Positions 37,119-45,407 of a DNA stretch of 64,000 nt are shown here, one piece after another. The notes beneath the pieces were generated by a model. That model was not told the DNA's origin, searched no databases, and worked only from the letters and a program-made list of their open reading frames with translations. Each line of letters starts with the position of its first letter. Within the stretch, counting starts at the first letter, position 1. The stretch is from DATFVJ01 sp963727015 (lineage in GTDB: Bacteria > Actinomycetota > Actinomycetes > Streptosporangiales > Streptosporangiaceae): NCBI GenBank assembly GCA_963727015.1, contig CAVSEV010000005.1, forward strand, positions 806,001-870,000, read 5' to 3'. A program made the translations under genes and the position numbers.

Positions 37119-38121
37119 CGATGCCGCTGCGTCAGAGCATGAGAATCGGCAGTTATCTGCTCCGGCAGAAGATAAGCCGCAGGTCGAAGTTCCCCTTGAT
37201 CGTCGAACTCGAGCCGCTGTTCGCATGCAACCTGAAGTGCGCGGGATGCGGCAAGATCCAGCATCCGGCGAGCGTGCTTAAGCAGCGGATGCCTGTCGAT
37301 CAGGCGATCGCCGCGGTCGAGGAGTGCGGTGCGCCGATGGTGTCGATCGCCGGTGGGGAGCCCCTCATGCATCCGGAGATCGACGAGATCGTCCGGCGGT
37401 TGATCGCGCGCAAGATATACGTGTTCCTCTGCACCAATGCGCTGCTCATCGGCAAGCACATCGACAAGTTCAAGCCGTCGCGCTACTTCGCGCTGGGCGG
37501 TGCATATCGACGGCCTGGCGCGAGCGGCACGACGCCTCGGTGTGCAAGGACGGCGTCTTCGATGACGCCGTGGCGGCGATCAAGGAGTGCAAGCGCCGCG
37601 GGTTCCGCGTCACCACCAACACCACGTTCTTCAATACCGACAGCCCGCAGACCGTCATCGACGTGCTCAACTACCTCAACGACGACCTGAAGGTCGACGA
37701 AATGATGATCTCGCCGGCGTACGCGTACCAGAAGGCACCCGATCAGGAGCACTTCCTCGGTGTGACAGAGACCAGGGAACTGTTCCGCAAGGCGTTCGCG
37801 GACGGCAACAGGGACCGGTGGCGGCTGAACCACTCGCCCCTGTTCCTCGACTTCCTCGAGGGCAAGACGGACTTCGGCTGCACGGCATGGGGGATCCCGT
37901 CCTATTCGCTTCTCGGCTGGCAGCGGCCGTGTTACCTGATGTCGGACGGCTACGCGAAGACCTACCGCGAGCTCATCGAGACCACCGACTGGGACGCCTA
38001 CGGCCGGGGCAAGGACCCGCGCTGCGCCAACTGCATGGCGCACTGCGGCTATGAGCCGACGGCGGTGCTCGCCACGATGGGATCACTCAAGGAGTCGCTG
38101 CGCGCGATGCGCGGTACCTGA
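37115..38121 (+). pseudogene. hpnH: HpnH, adenosylhopane-forming radical SAM enzyme, frame-disrupted as sequenced
   Basis: ATG 37115 overlaps the upstream stop. The radical SAM CxxxCxxC is in ACNLKCAGCGKIQHP (Cys about 30, 34, 37), followed by VSIAGGEPLMHPEID. After FKPSRYFA the expected WAVHIDGL is in the next frame (37494-37517), and RERHDASVCKDGVFDD onward is in the third frame (from 37519). One extra C near 37493 and one extra G near 37518 account for both shifts. The rest to 38121 is intact, including PAYAYQKAPDQEHFLG and a C-terminal RCANCMAHCGYEP Cys cluster. Known HpnH joins a 5'-deoxyadenosyl radical to hopene. Two shifts 25 bases apart in otherwise perfect coding sequence suggest a local sequencing error. 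Confidence 0.88.
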
Positions 38122-38188
38122 CGCCGGGTGCCGTGCAGCGCTGTGCGGCGTGCCGCCGCACCGCGCTGTGCAGTCATGGCGCCGCCGC

Positions 38189-38263
38189 ACCGCGCGGCGC
38201 AGCACCGCGCTGCGCAGCACCGCGCTGCGCAGCACCGCGCGGCGCAGCACCGCGCGGCGCAGC
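38189..38263. repeat. 15-bp minisatellite, 5 copies
   Basis: Units of ACCGCGC(G/T)GCGCAGC between the convergent hpnH and NYN genes. The region 38122-38309 is extremely GC-rich and could fold into multiple hairpins, which might help end transcription from both sides. Confidence 0.9.
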
Positions 38264-38309
38264 GCGGCGCCATGCTGCGCTGCATGGCGGCGCCTGCCAC
38301 GGGGCTCCA

Positions 38310-39629
38310 TCAGGTGTCGTTGCGTTCCTGCAGCGCGGCCTGGAGCGCGTCGTGGACAAGGCTGTCCTGGTCTTCGCCCGCGCCACGGCCGAAGATGGCC
38401 TCGGTGAGGATGCCTGGATCCTCGCTCGCCGGATCGGCCAGATGCCCGAGGAGCACGGTAATCAGCCGGAGACGTAACTTCTGCGTATCGGGCAGCCGCA
38501 GGCTCATTCCGCTTCCCTGCCCGCGCAACTCGAGGACCTGGGCACGCACAAGTATGGTCTTCAGCTTGTTGAACTCGGCTTCGGATAGGACGAACCCATA
38601 TTCCGCGAGGCCTTGTTCGAGCTTTTCGCGCAAGCTATCGAAATCCGGCTCAATGCACGTTCCTGACCGTTCGAAGACGCCAGAAATGAGTTCAGGGGCG
38701 ATCCAGAGCAGCTGGCGTTCTGACGGGAGCCGCAGTCCCTTTCTGCGCAGCTGGCGCTCCACCAGGGCAACTGGCGAAGAGTCGGCCATCGCGTCGCGGA
38801 CCGCGGTCCCCTCGGCGGGCTGGCCGGCGCCGTCCAGGTCGGCCCGCACAGCCAGCTCGTGATCATAATCGCCGGATCGCTCGACAATGTAGGCGTTGAG
38901 CGCACTGATCAGTTCGGTGAAAGAACCGAAGCCGAAGTGCCGCTCCTCGAAGGTCGGGTCGAGCCGCTTGACAAGCGGCCGGACCGCGGCCTTCAGCGCC
39001 CAGGACTCACCGCGACCCGCCGCGAGCCTGCGCACCGCCTTCACGACCAGCTCGGCAGCGTCCTCGAGCGACCCGAGCTCCTGCTGAGCGGCAGGCGTTT
39101 CTGGCACCGCGGGCGTGATGCTCGCGACGGTCAGGTCTGCGTACTCGCGGAACTCGTCGCAGGCGAACTGGAAGCTCTTGGCGGTGGTCCTCGTCCCGAT
39201 CCCGATGAAGGTCCTGCCCTGCTTGCGGCAGCGCTGTGCCAGGGAGGTGAAATCGCTGTCTGACGAGACGACGATCACGTGGGTGATGTGCGTTTGCTGC
39301 TGCAGGTCCTCGGCGACGTCGAGGGCCAGCCGGATATCCGCGCCGTTTTTCGACGCGGTGAGCGGGAAGAGCTGCACCAGGTCGACGGCGTGGGCCTGTA
39401 GCTCGTCGCGGTAACGGCCGAAGTACTGCCAGTTGCAGTACGCACGGTGCAGCACAATTCGGCCGAGTGTCGCCGCGTACTCGACGACCGGATCGATATC
39501 CACCACTGGTTCCTGCGGCTTGAACCTGCCGCCGCGGTAGGTGCCATCGCCGCGCAGTTCATCGAGCACGCAGGCGTGCACATTTTCGAAATCCCAGTAG
39601 ATCGCCACGCTGGCGTCCGATTCTGTCAC
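38310..39629 (-). CDS. NYN-domain protein with C-terminal LOTUS/OST-HTH-like domains
   Basis: Residues 1-155 form a NYN (PIN-like nuclease) domain: VAIYWDFENVHACV with the conserved Asp, HRAYCNWQYFGRYR, TASKNGADIRLALDVAEDL and VIVVSSDSDFTSLAQRCRKQG; acidic residues sit at the expected metal-binding positions. A region at about 185-260 (LVVKAVRRLAAGRGESWALK ... FGFGSFTELISAL) resembles OST-HTH/LOTUS, and a third helical region follows. NYN-LOTUS proteins are thought to act on RNA. GTG 39629 gives 439 residues. No partner gene is adjacent. The LOTUS assignment is by motif and should be confirmed. Confidence 0.85.
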   Translation of the reverse strand: MTESDASVAIYWDFENVHACVLDELRGDGTYRGGRFKPQEPVVDIDPVVEYAATLGRIVLHRAYCNWQYFGRYRDELQAHAVDLVQLFPLTASKNGADIRLALDVAEDLQQQTHITHVIVVSSDSDFTSLAQRCRKQGRTFIGIGTRTTAKSFQFACDEFREYADLTVASITPAVPETPAAQQELGSLEDAAELVVKAVRRLAAGRGESWALKAAVRPLVKRLDPTFEERHFGFGSFTELISALNAYIVERSGDYDHELAVRADLDGAGQPAEGTAVRDAMADSSPVALVERQLRRKGLRLPSERQLLWIAPELISGVFERSGTCIEPDFDSLREKLEQGLAEYGFVLSEAEFNKLKTILVRAQVLELRGQGSGMSLRLPDTQKLRLRLITVLLGHLADPASEDPGILTEAIFGRGAGEDQDSLVHDALQAALQERNDT

Positions 39630-39808
39630 GTTGGGCCCTCATTTAGGTACACGTCATAGCGGCGGCGCTGAGCAAAACGCGTCTCTCATCCTTGCGGTAG
39701 CCAGTCGCGGGCGGAGCTATCCGGCTAGATGCCCCTATGTAACCTTCTGCGCCGTGTTCGCCGCCATCCTGAATTGGCTCAAACGCGGGATTACCAGAAT
39801 AACGACTA

Positions 39809-40510
39809 CTATGGCCTGGTATCGGCCGCTTCCAGGTGCGCGGTGTCGTTGAAGCCGCGGACGATCCACCGCTGCCCGGACACGACCAGGCGCGAGATCG
39901 ATCCGTTGTCGGCACCGATGAAGGCAAAGGGCCGCGAGCCGCTGGCTCGGGCCAGTACCTGGCCGATGACGCCGCCGTGCGTGAACACCGCCAGCCGCTG
40001 ATCCGGGTGGGCCTCGGCAAGCTGCTCGATCGCCTCGCGGACCCGCGCCGCGAACGCCGCAGCGGGCTCGGCGCCAGGGATGACGTCCCAGCGCTGCTCG
40101 GCCCGCATCCGCTCGGCCAGCGGGTGCCGCTCCGCGACCATCTTGCGGAACAGCCCGCCCTCCCAGCCACCCAGGTAGACCTCACGCAGGCCCGCAGCGA
40201 CCCGCGGCTTGAGCCCGAGCAGGCGGGCGAGCGGCGCGGCCGTTTGCGCGGTCCTGCGCAGGGTGGTGACGTAGATCGCGTCGATGTGCAGCGCGCCAAG
40301 CCGGGCGGCGACACACTCGGCCTGCTCGCGGCCCGCTGGCGCGAGCGCGGGGTCGCTGTGCCCGCCCACCAGCGGGAACGGCACCTCTGGCCGAGCTGGC
40401 TGGGATTCTCCGTGCCTGATCAGCAGCAGGTCTGCCGCACCAGGCGGCAGCACGAACTGCGCCTGCCTGTACTCGGTCGTTGCCTCGTCAGCGTCACCAG
40501 CGGAGGTCAC
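39809..40510 (-). CDS. Histidine phosphatase family protein (phosphoglycerate-mutase-like)
   Basis: The 233-residue protein has the catalytic LLIRHGES motif (about residues 29-36), an Arg in TTLRRTAQTA, the acid-containing LREVYLGGWEGG segment, and the second catalytic His in VFTHGGVIGQVLA. The length suits the small phosphatase branch rather than true mutase. The first 25 residues are variable. It probably dephosphorylates a small metabolite; the substrate is unknown. It is divergent from the AraC-type gene across about 95 bases. Confidence 0.9.
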   Translation of the reverse strand: MTSAGDADEATTEYRQAQFVLPPGAADLLLIRHGESQPARPEVPFPLVGGHSDPALAPAGREQAECVAARLGALHIDAIYVTTLRRTAQTAAPLARLLGLKPRVAAGLREVYLGGWEGGLFRKMVAERHPLAERMRAEQRWDVIPGAEPAAAFAARVREAIEQLAEAHPDQRLAVFTHGGVIGQVLARASGSRPFAFIGADNGSISRLVVSGQRWIVRGFNDTAHLEAADTRP

Positions 40511-40568
40511 AATCTCAGAAGACTACTGCGACCGTGGCGGCCGGGAAATCAACTGGGACAATGGGGTG

Positions 40569-40610
40569 ATGTGGATGGGGGTGATGTGGATGGGGATGGT
40601 GCGGACATGA
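40569..40610 (+). CDS. Possible 13-residue upstream ORF overlapping the AraC-type start
   Basis: ATG 40569 opens MWMGVMWMGMVRT and ends with a TGA that overlaps the ATG of the regulator gene (ATGA). It is built from two copies of a GATGTGGATGGGG-like repeat. Overlap with the next start is the arrangement used for translational coupling. There is no strong ribosome-binding site, so it may be fortuitous. Confidence 0.25.
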   Translation: MWMGVMWMGMVRT

Positions 40611-41476
40611 GCCAGCACGCAGAGGGGCCGGTCGCCGAGTCGGTGCGCAGGCTTCCCGCGCCCGCGCTGCGGCCCTTTGTCGCCTCCTATTCCGGCTACC
40701 GGCAGGCGGGCCTCCCCCGCGCACGGCATCGTGGGCTGCCCTCACCCCACCTGACCCTGATCATCACTTTGGACGAGCCGCTGACGGTGGTGGCGCATCC
40801 GGATCCAAGGCAGCCGCCTGGCGAGTACGCGACGCTCGTGGGAGGCCTGCACACCGCACCTGCCATGATCACCCATGACGGCAGGCAGTCGGGCATTCAG
40901 CTCGGGCTCACTCCGCTCGGCGCGCGTGCCCTGCTCGGCAGGCCGGCGGGCGAGCTCGCGAACATCGATGTGAGCGGCGCGGACGTCCTCGGGGCTGTGG
41001 CGGCGCAGTGGCACGAGCGGCTTGGCGCCGCACCGGACTGGGCCGGGCGCTTCGCCGTGCTCGACGGGATGCTCCTCGAGCACGCCCGCTTCGACGCCAC
41101 GGTCAGCGCGGAACTCGCGCAGGCCTGGCGGCGGCTGCTCGCCGCCGGCGGCCGCGTGTCCATGTCCCGCCTCGCCGGGGAGGTCGGGTGGAGCCCGCGG
41201 CATCTCGGTGGCCGGCTCCAGGCCGAGACCGGGCTTGCACCCAAGGCCGCGGCGCGGGTCGTGCGTTTCGACCGCGCCCGCAGGCTGCTGCAGCGCCGCG
41301 TCGCCTCCGGGCAGCGGCCGGCACTCGCCGATCTCGCTGCCACCTGCGGTTACTTCGACCAGGCCCATCTTGCCCGCGAGTTCCGCGCCCTCGCTGGCTG
41401 CCCGCCGAGCCAGTGGCTCGCGGAGGAGTTCCGAAATGTGCAAGCCGGCCCGGTCATGTCCCCGGCAGGCTCGTGA
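40607..41476 (+). CDS. AraC-family transcriptional regulator
   Basis: This 289-residue regulator has its DNA-binding domain at the C-terminal end: MSRLAGEVGWSPRHLGGRLQ (first helix-turn-helix), then PALADLAATCGYFDQAHLAREFRALAGCPPSQW (second). The N-terminal half (HLTLIITLDEPLTVV ... SGIQLGLTPLGARALLG) is a ligand-sensing domain of the DUF6597/HTH_18 type. ATG 40607 is followed by a normal N-terminus; the open frame upstream is compositional. The VOC protein gene begins three bases after the stop, so the two are likely co-transcribed. Confidence 0.88.
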   Translation: MSQHAEGPVAESVRRLPAPALRPFVASYSGYRQAGLPRARHRGLPSPHLTLIITLDEPLTVVAHPDPRQPPGEYATLVGGLHTAPAMITHDGRQSGIQLGLTPLGARALLGRPAGELANIDVSGADVLGAVAAQWHERLGAAPDWAGRFAVLDGMLLEHARFDATVSAELAQAWRRLLAAGGRVSMSRLAGEVGWSPRHLGGRLQAETGLAPKAAARVVRFDRARRLLQRRVASGQRPALADLAATCGYFDQAHLAREFRALAGCPPSQWLAEEFRNVQAGPVMSPAGS

Positions 41477-41478
41477 CC

Positions 41479-41892
41479 ATGGCAGATACCACACCACCAC
41501 CCCAGGTCTGGCCGACGCTGCGCGCCCACGATGCACGTGGCCTGATCCGATTCCTCGTCGACGCGTTCGGCTTCGAGGAGACAGTCGTCTACGGCGACGG
41601 GGACCGGGTCGAGCACGCGCAACTCTCCTGGCCGCTCGGCGGCGGGATAATGCTCGGCTCGGTGCGAGAGCCCGGACCTGACGCATCCGTGCCAACCGCG
41701 CCAGGCAGCTTCGGCGCCTACGTCGTCACCGACGATCCCGATGCGCTTTTTGCCCGCGCCACCGCCGCGGGCGCGGAGGTTCTGCAAGGCCTGCACGAAA
41801 CCGGCTACGGCTCGCGGGATTTCTCCGCCCGCGACCCAGAAGGTAACCGCTGGTCATTCGGGACCTACCGCGGCGAACCCAGAAAGGGCTGA
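41479..41892 (+). CDS. VOC-family (glyoxalase/bleomycin-resistance-like) protein
   Basis: The 137-residue protein starts VWPTLRAHDARGLIRFLVDAF, continues with VEHAQLSWPLGGGIMLGS and GAYVVTDDPDALFARATAAG, and ends SRDFSARDPEGNRWSFGTY, the paired beta-alpha-beta-beta-beta pattern of VOC proteins. The final D-P-E-G-N-R-W-S-F signature is intact. Downstream of an AraC regulator it may detoxify or bind a small molecule; the substrate is unknown. A long hairpin (41970-42017) follows. Confidence 0.88.
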   Translation: MADTTPPPQVWPTLRAHDARGLIRFLVDAFGFEETVVYGDGDRVEHAQLSWPLGGGIMLGSVREPGPDASVPTAPGSFGAYVVTDDPDALFARATAAGAEVLQGLHETGYGSRDFSARDPEGNRWSFGTYRGEPRKG

Positions 41893-41969
41893 ACTTCACG
41901 ACGGGCAGGCGCACGCTTGCCCGCGTCGTGATCGCCGGGCAGCCAGGTTTATCGGTGCGCCCGCTTCGG

Positions 41970-42017
41970 GCCGCTTCGGCCGCTTCGGGCCAAGCGGCCC
42001 GAAGCGCCCGAAGCGGC
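41970..42017. terminator. Long perfect-like hairpin after the VOC gene
   Basis: 22-base arms (41970-41991 and 41996-42017) with one mismatch enclose a four-base loop, AAGC. There is no T tract, but the calculated stem is very stable by inspection. About 80 bases after the VOC stop, it could act as a terminator or transcript stabiliser. The following 200 bases (42018-42235) are GGCTGC-CCCGG simple repeats without a gene. Confidence 0.55.
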
Positions 42018-42235
42018 GGCTGCCTGCGGCTGCGCCGGCTGCAGGGCTGCGCCGGCTGCCCCCGGCTGCCCCGGCTCCCCGCGGCTGCCCCGGCTCCCCG
42101 CGGCTGCCCCGGCTGCCCCGCGGCTGCGCCGGCTCCCCGGCTGCGCCGCGGCTGCGCCCGGCTGCCCCCGGCTCGCCCGCAGGGGCCGCTTCCGGCCGCT
42201 GCGCCGGCTTCCGGCCGCCTGGCCTCACCTGGCCC
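42018..42235. repeat. Degenerate GC-rich simple repeats
   Basis: Imperfect reiterations of CGGCTGC, CCCCGGCT and CCCCGCGGCTG. Open frames in this stretch on both strands are artefacts of composition. Confidence 0.7.
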
Positions 42236-42354
42236 GGGGTGAGTTCGGCGGCCAATCATGGCGCGATAGTGTTGCGACGACGGGATTGCGGCACGCATGT
42301 GCGACGGCCCGGAGCTGGCCGGGGAAAGTTCCCGGCGGCGCGGGTGGAGGTGAA

Positions 42355-42963
42355 ATGGCCCAGATCGGCCGAACGACGGCGCTGGCTGTCGCGGCTCTTG
42401 TTCTGGCCGGGCTAGCGGGGTGCGGATCGTCGGGCAGTCCTGCGGCATCGCCAACCCCGTCGGTCAACGCGGCGACGCAGTGGGCGGGTTCGGTGTGCTC
42501 ATCGGTCCAGGCCCTGCAGCAGTCGCTGAAGCAGCTGACGAGCAAGATCACGATCAAAGTGAACGACTCACAGAGCAGCCTCACCCAGGCCAAGCAGCAG
42601 CTGCAGCAAAGAGCCAGCGCGGTGGAGACCGCCGCGGGCACTGTCGCGTCGAGCGTGCAGAACGTTCCACCGTCCTCGGACCAGCAGGTAAAGGCCGCTC
42701 AGCAGCAACTGAACGCCTCGAGTGACCGGTCCAAGCAGGCTGTGCAACAGATCAAGTCGGCGGCGTCGCAACTACAGACGGCCAGCACGCCGGCCGAGTT
42801 CACCAAGAACATCGTCGGCGTCGGCGCCGCGGCCGCGGGCGCCGCCAGTGACGTCAGCGGCCTGCTCAGCAGCCTGAAGCAGTATGCGTCGAGCGCGCAC
42901 ACGTCGGTCAAGGACGCGTTCGGCAACGCGCACTCCTGTCAGGCGCTGTCGAACACCACGTGA
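42355..42963 (+). CDS. Putative lipoprotein with coiled-coil-like Gln/Ser/Ala-rich body
   Basis: The 202-residue protein has a signal sequence (TTALAVAALVLAGLAGC) with a lipobox LAGC at about residues 18-21, so the mature protein would be lipid-anchored outside the membrane. The rest contains long Gln/Lys/Ala-rich helices (LTQAKQQLQQRASAVE, KAAQQQLNASSDRSKQAVQQI) likely to form a helical bundle or coiled coil. GGAGG lies six bases before ATG 42355. No domain is recognised. It is transcribed away from the VOC gene hairpin and is followed by a copy of the 61-bp palindrome. Confidence 0.82.
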   Translation: MAQIGRTTALAVAALVLAGLAGCGSSGSPAASPTPSVNAATQWAGSVCSSVQALQQSLKQLTSKITIKVNDSQSSLTQAKQQLQQRASAVETAAGTVASSVQNVPPSSDQQVKAAQQQLNASSDRSKQAVQQIKSAASQLQTASTPAEFTKNIVGVGAAAAGAASDVSGLLSSLKQYASSAHTSVKDAFGNAHSCQALSNTT

Positions 42964-43373
42964 AGCCCGCCGGCGATCGCGGCGGCGCCGCGCGTTGAGC
43001 ACGCGCGGGTGCGCGGGCAAGATCCGTTTGTGTGTTAAGCCGCCCGCAAATAGCGCAGGAAAGTAAACACAATAAGGGATCTTCGGCTTGGGTGGCGGCG
43101 AGCACGCTCGCTGTTGCGGGGACACGGCCTGCTGCAGGCGGACACGACGGCCTGCTGCGGGCGGACACGGCAACTGCTGCGCGGCCTGAGGTAAAGCTCG
43201 CGCTGCCTGCCCTGCTCGACACCCGTAAGCGCGCGGCTCAGGGCCCTGGCGTGGAGTCAGCCGCGCCAGACTGGCCCAGCAGCCGCCAGCCGCCGCCAGA
43301 TAGATTGCCCAGCTCTCGCTACACCGGCAGGCGTGGCCAGCCGCTTTCGACGATTCTGCCCTACCTTGATGAC
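42964..43373. other. Intergenic region with palindrome copy
   Basis: Between the lipoprotein and the spermidine-synthase-like gene. It holds the palindrome at 43021-43081 and then GC-rich sequence with repeated GGCCTGCTGC(A/G)GGCGGACACG. No gene is supported. Confidence 0.5.
43021..43081. repeat. 61-bp interspersed palindrome, diverged copy
   Basis: GATCCGTTTGTGTGTT at the left pairs with AAACACAATAAGGGATC at the right. Its reverse complement aligns over 61 bases without gaps to the elements at 7493 and 7746, sharing for example GTGTT-ACT-TCCTGCG. It begins 58 bases after the lipoprotein stop. Confidence 0.8.
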
Positions 43374-44324
43374 ATGGCACACCGGCAGCGCACTGGCCGG
43401 ACGAGGGTTGTCAGGCAGAACGTCGATTCTGGCGTGGCCGAGCTTGTCCCCGACCCCGGGCGTCCCCGGGCGTGGACGCTGCTGCTCGAGCGCACGCCGC
43501 AGTCGCATGTGGACCTTGACGACCCTGGATACCTGGATTTCGAGTATGTCAGGCGGATGGGGCACCTGATCGATCTGGTTGCGCCGGCCGGCCAGCCCCT
43601 GCGGGCACTGCATCTGGGCGCGGGCGGGCTGACTCTCGCCCGGTACGTGGCCGCGACCCGGCCACAGTCCAGGCAGCTGGCCATCGAGGTGGATGCCGCG
43701 CTGGTGGCACTGGTCCGCCGCGTGCTGCCGACCGGGCTGCGTGGCCGGCTGCGGATCCGCGTCGGTGATGCGAGGCAGATCATGGCTCATCTGGACGCAG
43801 GGTCGTTTGACGTGCTGATCGCCGATGTGTTCGAGGCAGGGCGGACGCCTGCGCACCTGACGTCGGCAGAGTTCGTTGCGGTAGCTGCCCGGGTACTAAG
43901 CCCGGACGGGTTGTTCCTGGTCAATGTGGCCGACGGCGGGCAACTTGGCCATTCCCGCGCACAGGCGGCCACGGTGCGCTCGGTCTTCGCCGAGGTGTGC
44001 GTGGTGGCGGATCCCGCGGTGCTGCGTGGCAGGCGTTTCGGCAATCTGGTCATCGCCGCGAGCCGCGCGTGCCTGCCGATCGCCGGGCTTACCAGGCTCG
44101 CTGCCGCTGACCCGTTTCCCGGGCGGGTTGTTTACGGCGATGGCCTGGCGGCCTTCATCGCTGGCGCGCGGCCCGTCGTGGACGCGGACGCGCGGGGATC
44201 GCCCGACCCGCCGGCTGACGTGTTCACCACCGGCCGTTCGGGCTCCGGCACCGGCGGCGCCACCCGCGCCACCCGCGTCGGCGGCGCCGGGCAATCCGGT
44301 CCTGGCACGTGCCGCCTCGACTGA
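43374..44324 (+). CDS. Spermidine-synthase-like methyltransferase-fold protein
   Basis: The 316-residue protein has the Rossmann motif ALHLGAGGLTLARYV (about residues 80-93), the acidic turn AIEVDAALVALVRR and DVLIADVFEAG. These correspond to the polyamine-synthase/SAM-binding fold. The typical gatekeeper and polyamine-binding residues are not clearly present, so it may not make spermidine. Such stand-alone fused-MFS-like proteins are common in actinobacteria. The last 45 residues are Gly/Thr-rich. ATG 43374 was chosen because the upstream frame is compositional. Confidence 0.82.
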   Translation: MAHRQRTGRTRVVRQNVDSGVAELVPDPGRPRAWTLLLERTPQSHVDLDDPGYLDFEYVRRMGHLIDLVAPAGQPLRALHLGAGGLTLARYVAATRPQSRQLAIEVDAALVALVRRVLPTGLRGRLRIRVGDARQIMAHLDAGSFDVLIADVFEAGRTPAHLTSAEFVAVAARVLSPDGLFLVNVADGGQLGHSRAQAATVRSVFAEVCVVADPAVLRGRRFGNLVIAASRACLPIAGLTRLAAADPFPGRVVYGDGLAAFIAGARPVVDADARGSPDPPADVFTTGRSGSGTGGATRATRVGGAGQSGPGTCRLD

Positions 44325-44342
44325 CGCCCCTATCGCAAAGGC

Positions 44343-45209
44343 CTACGCAACCTGGATCGACCGTTTGGCGAGCCCAAGCCAGTAGCCAGTGATTGGGGTG
44401 GCCGGCCCGGCCGGATCGTCGGCGGCGCCCAGCGTGACGAAGAGCGGGGCGAAGTGCTCGGTTGTCGGATGCGCATATCGCGCCGCGGGCGCGGTTCGGA
44501 ACGCGGCGAGCGTGTCGATGTCGCCGCGCTCAAGTGCCGTGGCGGCCCAATGGTCGAATTCCACCGACCATGAGGGGGGCGGGGCGTTGAATCGGTGGTC
44601 GCTCAGGTAGGGCAGTCCATGAGTGATGAATCCGCTGCCGATGATGAGCACGCCCTCGTCGCGTAGTGGCCGCAGCCGTGCGCCGATGTTGATCAGCCGG
44701 GCCGGGTCGAGGTTCGGCATGGAAATCTGCAGCACGGGCACATCAGCGGCCGGGTACATGACGGTGAGCGGCACGTAGGCGCCGTGATCGAGGCCACGAT
44801 CGGGCTGATCCGTGACCTCTTCCGCACCGGCAAGCAGCGCGCTGACCTTGGCCGCGAGCCCTGGCGCGCCAGGCGCGGGGTACTTGGTCCGGTAATAGCG
44901 CCCGGGGAAGCCGTAGAAGTCGTATACCAGTGGCGCGGCGTCGCGGGTCGCACCCATCGTCAGCGGCGCTGCCTCCCAATGCGCGGAAACCACGAGGATG
45001 GCCCGGGGCCGGGGAAGAGCCTGCGCCCAGGCGGCAAGCTGGGTGACCCACAGCGGATCGTCGACAAGCGGTGGCGCGCCGTGACCCATGTAGATGGCCG
45101 GCATCCGGCCGGCGGCGATGCCCGCGGCGGCACGCTCGGCGACCAGGCGCGCCGCATCGGGCGGAGTCGGCTCGTGGGCAGAGGCATAGGGGCGCAGTTC
45201 CTCGTCCAT
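44343..45209 (-). CDS. LigB-type extradiol dioxygenase (DODA family)
   Basis: The 288-residue protein matches the DODA/YgiD class: AIYMGHGAPPLVDD with a metal-binding His, ILVVSAHWEA with the second His, GLDHGAYVPLTVMYP, and TEHFAPLFVTLGA near the C-terminus. All expected histidines are present. Enzymes of this group open catechol rings using a non-haem metal. The physiological substrate in bacteria is usually unknown. It is convergent with the spermidine-synthase-like gene and divergent from the MFS pump gene across about 200 bases. Confidence 0.9.
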   Translation of the reverse strand: MDEELRPYASAHEPTPPDAARLVAERAAAGIAAGRMPAIYMGHGAPPLVDDPLWVTQLAAWAQALPRPRAILVVSAHWEAAPLTMGATRDAAPLVYDFYGFPGRYYRTKYPAPGAPGLAAKVSALLAGAEEVTDQPDRGLDHGAYVPLTVMYPAADVPVLQISMPNLDPARLINIGARLRPLRDEGVLIIGSGFITHGLPYLSDHRFNAPPPSWSVEFDHWAATALERGDIDTLAAFRTAPAARYAHPTTEHFAPLFVTLGAADDPAGPATPITGYWLGLAKRSIQVA

Positions 45210-45407
45210 CGCCGCTCTCGTTCCTGGGCTCTGTTGCTTGGTGGGCGGTGCTTGATCTCCTGTTAGGGACCGTAACCCAGGCGGCCGGCCGACGGCTCCG
45301 CCGGGGCCGCCATGACGACCTCCGGCCCGGCTGACGGTGCGGGCGCCAGATCACAGCCAAGGACGGCATAAGGGCACGACCAAGGAAAATAATGAGAAGA
45401 TCGCGAT

